Positions 23,701 to 32,700 of a stretch of DNA of 64,000 bases are shown here, piece after piece. Position 1 is the stretch's first letter; every line of letters starts with the position of its first letter. The stretch covers positions 5,028,053-5,092,052 of the forward strand of contig CM040761.1 of assembly GCA_022829145.1 (NCBI GenBank), written 5' to 3'. The stretch is from Albula goreensis. Lineage: Eukaryota > Chordata > Actinopteri > Albuliformes > Albulidae. The notes under the pieces are model-generated. The model was not told the origin of the DNA. It ran no database searches and worked only from the letters and a program-made list of their open reading frames with translations. The position numbers were made by a program, and so were the translations under genes.

Positions 23701-26700
23701 ATGACCTGACACGAGGCAAGACCCTCCAGGAGCTGGCAGCTCAGAACCGGTGGAGTCAGGGACCACCTTTCCTGCAGCGACCTCCTGATTCTTGGCCCCA
23801 GCCACCACAGACAGAAGTTGTGGAGGACGTAGCCGAGATCAAGAGGTCAGCTCTTTGTGGTCTCACGCTGACCACCAAACCCAGTCTACCTGATCTCAGT
23901 CAGTTCGGCACCTTCAAAGAACTGGTGAAGGCTACTTGCCAGTCTCTGCATGGGGCGGCCATCCAGAGCGCCACCACAGCAGCAGACTACAACAAGGCTG
24001 AGAATCAGATCCTACAGAGCAGTCAGACAGACAGCTTCCCGGAGGAGTACCACCGACTGAAGGCAGGTAAACCAGTGCCCTCTACCAGCCGTTTGTGTTC
24101 CCTAGCGCCAGAGTTTGACAACTCTGTGGGACTCATTCGTGTTGGGGGCCGCCTACCGCAGGCTGTAGGACTGGATCTTGAGGTCGTACATCCCATTGTA
24201 CTGGACCCAAGCCACCCAGTCACTCACTTAGTCATCCAGGATTATGATGACCGCCTGCACCATCCTGGACCGGAATGTGTCTTCGCCGAGATCCGACGCC
24301 ATCCAACGCCACCAGCACAGGTGTCTGGATTGTCGGAGATGGCGAGCACAACCAAATGTGCCAAGGATGGCGGACTTACCTCCCTCACGCCTCCGACTGA
24401 TGAAGCCAGCCTTCCACTCCACAGGGATGGACTGCTTTGGGCCTTTCCTTGTTAAGCTGGGCAGGCGCACAGAGAAAAGGTGGGGTATTATCTTCAAGTG
24501 CCTTACCACTCGGTGCATCCATCTCGACCTCCTCAGCGGCATGGACACTGACTCATTCCTGATGGCCCTTCGGAGATTCATTGCGCGCAGAGGGACACCC
24601 TGCGAGTTGATCTCCGACCAGGGAACGAATTTCCAAGGGGGCGAGAAGGAGCTGAGGGACACCTTTGCCGCTTTAAGTCCAGCGTTGCAGCAGGATCTGG
24701 CCCAACAACGGATACACTTCCGTTTTAACCCCTCGAATGCACCTCATTGCGGAGGAGCCTGGGAGCGAGAGATCCGCTCCATAAAGAGTGCCCTCAGAGT
24801 CACACTGGGAGCGCAGACAGTAACTGAGGAAGTCCTCCGAACCATCCTCATAGAAGTGGAGGGGAGCTTCAACTCCAAGCCTCTGGGGTATGTCTCATCT
24901 GACCTGGCAGATGTGGACCCCATTAACCCGAATTCCCTCCTGATGGGGCGGCCGGACTCCTCCCTCCCACAGGTTGTCTATCCCGAGTTGGAACTTCTGA
25001 GTCGTCAACGGTGGTGACACAGCCAGGTCCTTGCAGACCAGTTCTGGGCCCGCTTCATCAGGAACTACCTGCCCAGCCTTCAGGCCCGTCAGAAGTGGAG
25101 AACTGAAAAGGAGGACCTGAAGGTGGACACCATAGTGATGATCGTGGACCCTCAGCTGCCCAGAGCCCTTTGGCCAGTAGGCCGCGTTACCGAAGTCCTG
25201 CCTGAAGCGGATGGACGGGTCCGGACAGCGAAGGTCAAAGTCAAGGACCGCACTTACACCAGGCCCATCGCTAGGCTGATTGAGCTGCCCACCATGCCAG
25301 ACGATGACGCGAGGGATGGCTCATCAAAGGCCTTTTGCAGGAACAAATTTGCACTGCAATTTGGGGGCGGCTGTACAGAAGGCCAGTAAACTGGGGAAGG
25401 GGGGACCCATTGTTTCTGTGCGGCCACCTGGAACTGGCCTGACTGTTTCGAGGAGCCCCCTTCTCCCCCGGTCTCAGGTTACACAGAAGGACACCCTGGA
25501 GCCAACCCCTCAGGTGCAGGAGGGAGCTTATTGGTGGGGACTCTTTGCCCTGCGATTGACCCCAGCACTCTCCACCAATAGGCACAGGGCAGCATGCAAC
25601 CTTTATTTTGGTCCCTCTCAACTCCTCCCCAGACAGACACTGACTTCCAGCGTGAGAGGATGCAGCATCTCTCTGTTGGAGACGGCTGTATTTAGTGTGC
25701 GTGCTTGCCCAAGTAAGTGCCTGAACTTAAGACTCTTGTCCTGTGTAACTTGTTGTATATAGTTTGTAAACTGTTTTATATTGCTGTGTTGCGGGATATA
25801 GCTAAAACTGGTTGCACCATGTGTCATGGTGTGCTCGTATAACTGTACATTGCTGTATGTATGTGTAGTCGATAAGTGTACCGTTATTAATACTCGGTGG
25901 TATTGTTGTGAGCCGGTGGCAGTGTTGTGGGTCCTGACCAGTAAGGTGTCGGTGGTGTAGCCTAGCAAGATGGCTGCCCCCATCACTCACAGCTGGCTGG
26001 CCTCATAAAATGACCGCCAGGCCCACACACTGAGCCTACCAAGATGGCTGCCTAACCTGGCAGGCTCTATGGCTCCACCTGGTGGCGCACCAGTGATATC
26101 GTAGGCAACCGCCCGCTTTAATACAGCTATACTGGGTAGTAGCCTAGCAGCTCCCTAGGTTACATGTACAGTGTACAGTGGTGAATTGTTCATTGTGTAT
26201 TTATTTAATGTTCCTTCTTGTTCTCCCTTTTAGAGACCACACACACACACACACTCACACATACACATACCCATACACCCCTTACCCTTACCCTGAATGA
26301 CCCACTCCAAGTTCCCCACACCTGTGTGTACCCCCTCTCAATAAAGCTCCAGACCAATGGAAACCTGTCTCCGTGTTCTTGCCGAGACCCCGTGGCGATC
26401 ACACACAGTTAACCACACCTCAGGGATCCAAAGCAGTAGGCACATCGTGCAGTAGGCACCCTGCCCTCCCTTACAAGTGGTCCTTCGAGCCAGATCCCTG
26501 TGGTTACCACGGTGACAGGATGTCCAGAGAGAATGTCGGTGGGGAACAAAGGGAGGACATCGTCAGGCCCAGACGCCAGACACACGCCCTCCACTACGCC
26601 TGGACGACTATGAGGTGCAGTTCCCGGGACATCGCCCGTACCAGACTCCACCCCACACGGCACCGCCTAGGACGAGGTGGGAGGACGATTCCCGACACCG

Positions 26701-29700
26701 GTTGGCCCAGGCCCCTCCACTCAGGCCTCGTAGTGAAGCAGATATGGAGGACTGGGACACATTCATGGAGGAGCTGCAAGATGCCCGTAGGCGATACGGC
26801 TCAGCGTCCTAGCTCATTCGGGGTCTTCGTGGAGAGATCCAGGCCTTGATGGAGACCTCTCCCAGGGCTGGACCCCATCTCCTCACCGCCCTACCTGGAG
26901 GGAACCAATGGGAGCTTATGGCGGAGCATCAGAGGAAGCGCAGTGGGAGGAGCCACAGCAGCGTTCCAGTGCATTCCCTCCATTTAGCCACCGCCCGTTG
27001 GGACTGACCTCACCTGTACCTGCACAGAGGCTTACTCCTTCAGTGGGTCGCCAATCCCCTCATCCTACACTCAGATACAGCCCTGCTCAGGACCCTGAAG
27101 AGGCAGCCGATCGGGACTGGCCTGACCTTCCATCACCACTGGACAGAGGAAGGAACACTCCGCAGCCAGACCCTGTGGAAGAGGTGAGGGACTACCTGCG
27201 GGAAATGCGTATTCGGCAATCCTTTGCTCGCTCCCCCAGACAGCCCCTTCCACAGCAGGTGCAGAGGAACCCTCCTTCAGTGCTGCATTATCGACTGCCA
27301 CCCCCGACTCCAGACTGGTCAGTACAGCCCTGGTCAGAGCCCCAGGCGTTCCGCCGCCAGCAGCAGTGGCAACCCCAGGCTACAGAGGCAGCGACGCCAC
27401 ATCACAGGCTACCGAGTAGCTTCCGCCAGCCCCATCAGTCACCAGCTAGGTCCGCTGGGTACCCCCTTACTCACGGTGTGCCCTCCATGCAGACCAGAGA
27501 GCGGTCTTATCGAGGGCCAAAACCATCCATCCCAGACTTCATCCACAAGGATCCTAGCGAGTTTGCACGGCTCTAAATGGCCCTGGAGAATCTCCTTCCA
27601 GCAGACGCCACCGAGTTGTTCAAGTATCAGATCCTTGTGGACCACCTGAAGCTGGAGGAGGCCAGGTGGATCGCAGATGCCTATCTGCACTCACCATACC
27701 CGTACTCCGACACGATGGCAGCTCTGATAGAAAAGTTTGGACGCCCTCATCAGCTGGCCCTGAAGAGGATCGCTGCGGTCATGGAGGCTCCGAGTGTGAG
27801 GCCAGGGGATACTGGGGCATTTGAGAGGTTTGTGCTCCAGATCCAGGCTCTCGTCGGGATGCTCCAGACACTGGGCCCAGATGGTGAAGCAGAACTGATG
27901 TGCGGATCACACGTGGCCCGGCTGCTAACCAAATTGCCTACAGAGGCTATGGCTAATTTCCGGCGGCGTATGTACTACCGGCCCAATGACACACATACAC
28001 TCAGGGACTTTGCAGAGTGGCTGCAATATGAATCCTGGTGTCAGGATCATGGGGAACCGGTTAGTATCCAACCCCGGAAGGACCCCCCAGCCCAGCGGAA
28101 AGGAGAGCAGAGGTCAGCTACCAAGAAGGCAACCATCCTCCACGGGACTAACCAAGCCCCTCAGACCAGCACCTCTACATCCGCTGCATCCAGCCCACCT
28201 GCTGAGAAAAGGCAGGAGAGGTTCACAACGCAGTGCCCGTACTGTGATTCAAAGGATCACTTCCTCGGTCAGTGTTCTGACTTAAAGAAGCTGACAAAGG
28301 AAGAGGTGATCAGTTGGATCCAGACAAACAAGCGGTGCTGGAGATGTGGTCGCAACCATCAGGCAGCCCAGTGTAACCTGAGGAAACCCTGCAACCTGTG
28401 CAAGGGGAAGCACCTGCGAGTCCTGCACGAGGCCAACAGCAGAACTCAGAGTGAGGGCACCTGCCTGGTGAGTTCCGCGACAGAGACCCTCTACCTGGAC
28501 AGGCCGAGGAGCAACACCCATGTGCTGCTGAAGGTGGTCCGAGTCATCCTGAGGCATGGCGAGCGCTCGCTGGAGACGTATGCAGTCTTGGATGATGGCT
28601 CAGAACGTACCATTCTCCTAGCGGCAGCGGCACAGAAGCTAGGCCTTCAAGGGGCGGCTGAAGATCTGGCCTTACGGACCATACACCAGGACGTCAAGAT
28701 CCTGCATGGAGCGCCCGTGACCTTCCAGATCGCTCCAGCTAGCCAGCCCAAGAAGAGCTTCACAGTCCAAGGAGCCCTCACTGCAGGACATCTAGGCCTG
28801 GCAGAACACACCTACCCGGTGGAAACACTCCAGGGTAGGTACAAGCACTTACAAGGCCTGCCACTCGTGCCCATGAAGAGGGTATGCCCATTACTGCTCA
28901 TTGGGGCTGATTACCCACATCTGATCACCCCAGTGGAGCCTGTGTGGCTAGGCCCACCAGGGGGTCCCGCTGCCATAAAGACCAGACTTGGTTGGACATT
29001 GCAGGGTCCAGCAAAGTATGTCCAGGAGCAGCTTCCTCCAATGCAGTGTCTGCTGACCGACAGTCCTTCTGCTGAGGATCTGTTCCAGAGTGTGGAGAAG
29101 CTATGGAAGATGGACACCCTCCCTTACCGGAGTGAAAAGCTGGTCACCCGGTCACACCAGGACCAAGAGGCGGTCCAGCTACTGGAGGCAGAGACCACGC
29201 GAGTTGTAGTGAACGGTGTGGAACGCTATGCTACGCCTCTCCTTAGGATTAAGGACATGCCCTGCTTGAGGGCCCTAAGGAAGCGGTCATGCCCAGCCTC
29301 CGAAGTAAAGAGAGGCGCCTGTTGAAGGACCCAGAACTAGTCGTAGCCTACGGGGAGGAGATCAGGAAGTTGGAGGAAGCAGGGTATGTGGAGGCAGAGA
29401 CCACGCGAGTTGTAGTGAACGGTGTGGAACGCTATGCTACGCCTCTCCTTAGGATTAAGGACATGCCCTGCTTGAGGGCCCCTAAGGAAGCGGTCATGCC
29501 CAGCCTCCGAAGTACAGAGAGGCGCCTGTTGAAGGACCCAGAACTAGTCATAGCCTACGGGGAGGAGATCAGGAAGTTGGAGGAAGCAGGGTATGTGGTC
29601 AAGATAGACCCAGAATCCGTGGACAGCACAGAGGAGTCATAGTTCATTCCTCACCACATAGTGGAACACAATGGCAAGAAGCGGGTTGTTTACAACTGCT

Positions 29701-32700
29701 CCTTCCAGTACCAGGGGAGGAATTTGAACGAGCTCCTTCTCCCTGGACCCACTTTAGGCCCTTCTCTTCTAGGGGTGCTGCTCCGCTTCCGGGAACACAC
29801 TGTCGCCATTACTGGAGACATCAAGGGTATGTTCCACCAGGTACGGCTGCTTCCCAAAGACAAGCCCCTCCTTCGTTTCCTGTGGTGGGACATGAGAGGT
29901 GAACCTCCAGATGTGTATGAATGGCAGGTCCTCCCATTCGGTACCACCTGTAGCCCGTTGTGCTACCTTCGCCCTGCAGAAGCATGTCCTCGACCACAGT
30001 GAACCAGATGAGGATGTACGGGTCTCAGTCGAGAGGTGTTTCTACGTCGACAACTGCCTGCAGAATCTACCGTCAACGGAAGAAGCCAGGCAACTGGTCA
30101 CGAAGTTGAGGACCCTCCTAGCCTCAGGAGGCTTTGAAATCCGTCAGTGGGCCAGCAACGTGCCAGAAACCGTCAGCGACCTGCCAAAGGAAGCCAGGTC
30201 AGAGAGCAGTGAGTTGTGGCTCTCCCAAGACCGCATAGACCCACAGGAGCTGACGCTGGGGCTGTGCTGGCACTGTCAATCGGACTTGCTAAAGTACAAG
30301 CACTGGTCGATTAGCTACACCGTCCCCACTATGCGGAACATTTACTGGGTTCTAGCCAGTCAATATGACCCACTGGGCTACATCCTACCTTACACAACTC
30401 GGGCTAAAGTACTAGTCCAGCAGTTATGGGACAAGAAGAGGGATTGGGATGACCCATGCTTCCTGAGGACCTCCTTGAGGCTTGGCACAGGTGGGAAGGT
30501 GAGCTGCAGGACCTACCTCAGATTGTTCTGCCCCGGTGCTATGTGCAATCAGACATGGACCAGCCCTGTGTAACCAGGGACATCCACATCTTCTGTGATG
30601 CCTCAGAGCGTGCTTATGGCTCTGTGGCATATCTCCGCACAGAAGATGCCCAGCAGCGTGTCCAGGTATCGTTCCTGATGGCACGGTCCAGGGTAGCCCC
30701 CAAGCGCCAGCAGTCCATGCCCCAGCTAGAGCTGAGTGCTGCCCTGACAGGAGCACAGCTAGCGAAGCTCCTGGAGAGGGAGCTTACTCTAGGCATCCGG
30801 CAGACGACCTTGTGGACTGACTCCACAACAGTCCTTACCTGGCTCCAGTCTGAATCATGCCGATTCAAGGTCTTTGTTGGCACCCGCGTTGCTGAAATCC
30901 AGGAGCTTACAGACCAACATGCCTGCCGCTATGTGGACTCCAGGAGCAACCCGGCAGATGACCTGACACGAGGCAAGACCCTCCAGGAGCTGGCAGCTCA
31001 GAACCGGTGGAGTCAGGGACCACCTTTCCTGCAGCGACCTCCTGATTCTTGGCCCCAGCCACCACAGACAGAAGTTGTGGAGGGCGTGCCGAGATCAAGA
31101 GGTCAGCTCTTTGTGGTCTCACGCTGACCACCAAACCCAGTCTACCTGATCTCAGTCAGTTCGGCACCTTCAAAGAACTGGTGAAGGCTACTTGCCAGTC
31201 TCTGCATGGGGCGGCCAACCAGAGCGCCACCACAGCGGCAGACTACAACGAGGCTGAGAATCAGATCCTACAGAGCAGTCAGATAGACAGCTTCCCGGAG
31301 GAGTACCACCGACTGAAGGCAGGTAAACCAGTGCCCTCTACCAGCCGTTTGTGTTCCCTAGCGCCAGAGTTTGACAACTCTGTGGGACTCATTCGTGTTG
31401 GGGGCCGCCTACGGCAGGCTGTAGGACTGGATCTTGAGGTCGTACATCCCATTGTACTGGACCCAGGCCACCCAGTCACTCACTTAGTCATCCAGGATTA
31501 TGATGACCGCCTGCACAATCCTGGACCGGAGCGTGTCTTCGCCGAGATCCGACGCCAATGCTGGGTCTTGCACAGGTGTCGGGATTGTCGGATCCGACGC
31601 CACCAGCACAGGTGTCTGGATTGCCTCGGAGATGAAGCACAACCAAATGTGCCAAGGATGGACGGACTTACCTCCCTCATGCCTCCGCACAGAGAAAAAG
31701 GTGGGCTATTATCTTCAGCCTTCCACTCCACAGGGATGGACTGCTTTGGGCCTTTTCTTGTTGTTAAGCACCCTGGGCAGGCGATCTCCGACAGAGAAAA
31801 GGTGGGGACACCTTATCTTCAAGTGCCTTACCACTCGGTGCATCCATCTTTAACGACCTCTTCAGCGGCATGGACACTGACTCATTCACTGATGGCCCTT
31901 GGAGAAGTCCTCATCCTCAAGCAGAGGACACCCTGCCTCTGGGGTATGTCTGATCTCCGACCAGGGAACATGGGGCGGCCGGACTTCCCTCCAAGGGGTC
32001 TATCCCGAGAAGGAGCTGGGGACACCTGCCCAGCCTTCAGGCCCGTCATCAGGAACTACCTGTGGAGAACTGAAAAGGAGGAGGACCTGAAGGTGGACAC
32101 CATAGTGATGATAGTGGACCCTCAGCTGCCCAGAGCCCTTTGGCCAGTGGGCCGCGTTACCGAAGTCCTGCCTGGAGCGGATGGACGGGTCCGGACAGCG
32201 AAGGTCAAAGTCAAGGACCACACTTACACCAGGCCCATCGCTAGGCTGATTGAGCTGCCCACCATGCCAGACGACGACGCGAGGATGGTTCATCATAGGC
32301 CTTTTTTGCAGGAACAAAACTGGGGAGTGTTGTGGGGAACTCCTGACCAGTTGTTGGTGTTGTGGGTCCTGACCAGTTAGGTGGTGTGTAGCCTAGCAAG
32401 ATAGCTGCCCCATCACTCACAGCTGGCTGGCCTCATAAAATGACCGCCAGGCCCACACACTGAGCCTACCAAGATGGCTGCCTAACCTGGCAGGCTCTAT
32501 GGCTCCACCTGGTGGCGCACCAGTGGTATCGCAGGCAACCGCCCGCTTTAATACAGCTATACTGGGTAGTAGCCTAGCAGCTCCCTAGGTTACATGTACA
32601 GTGTACAGTGGTGAATTGTTCATTGTGTATTTATTTAATATGTTCCTTCTTGTTCTCCCTTTTAGAGACCACACACACACACATACACATCACCCACATA

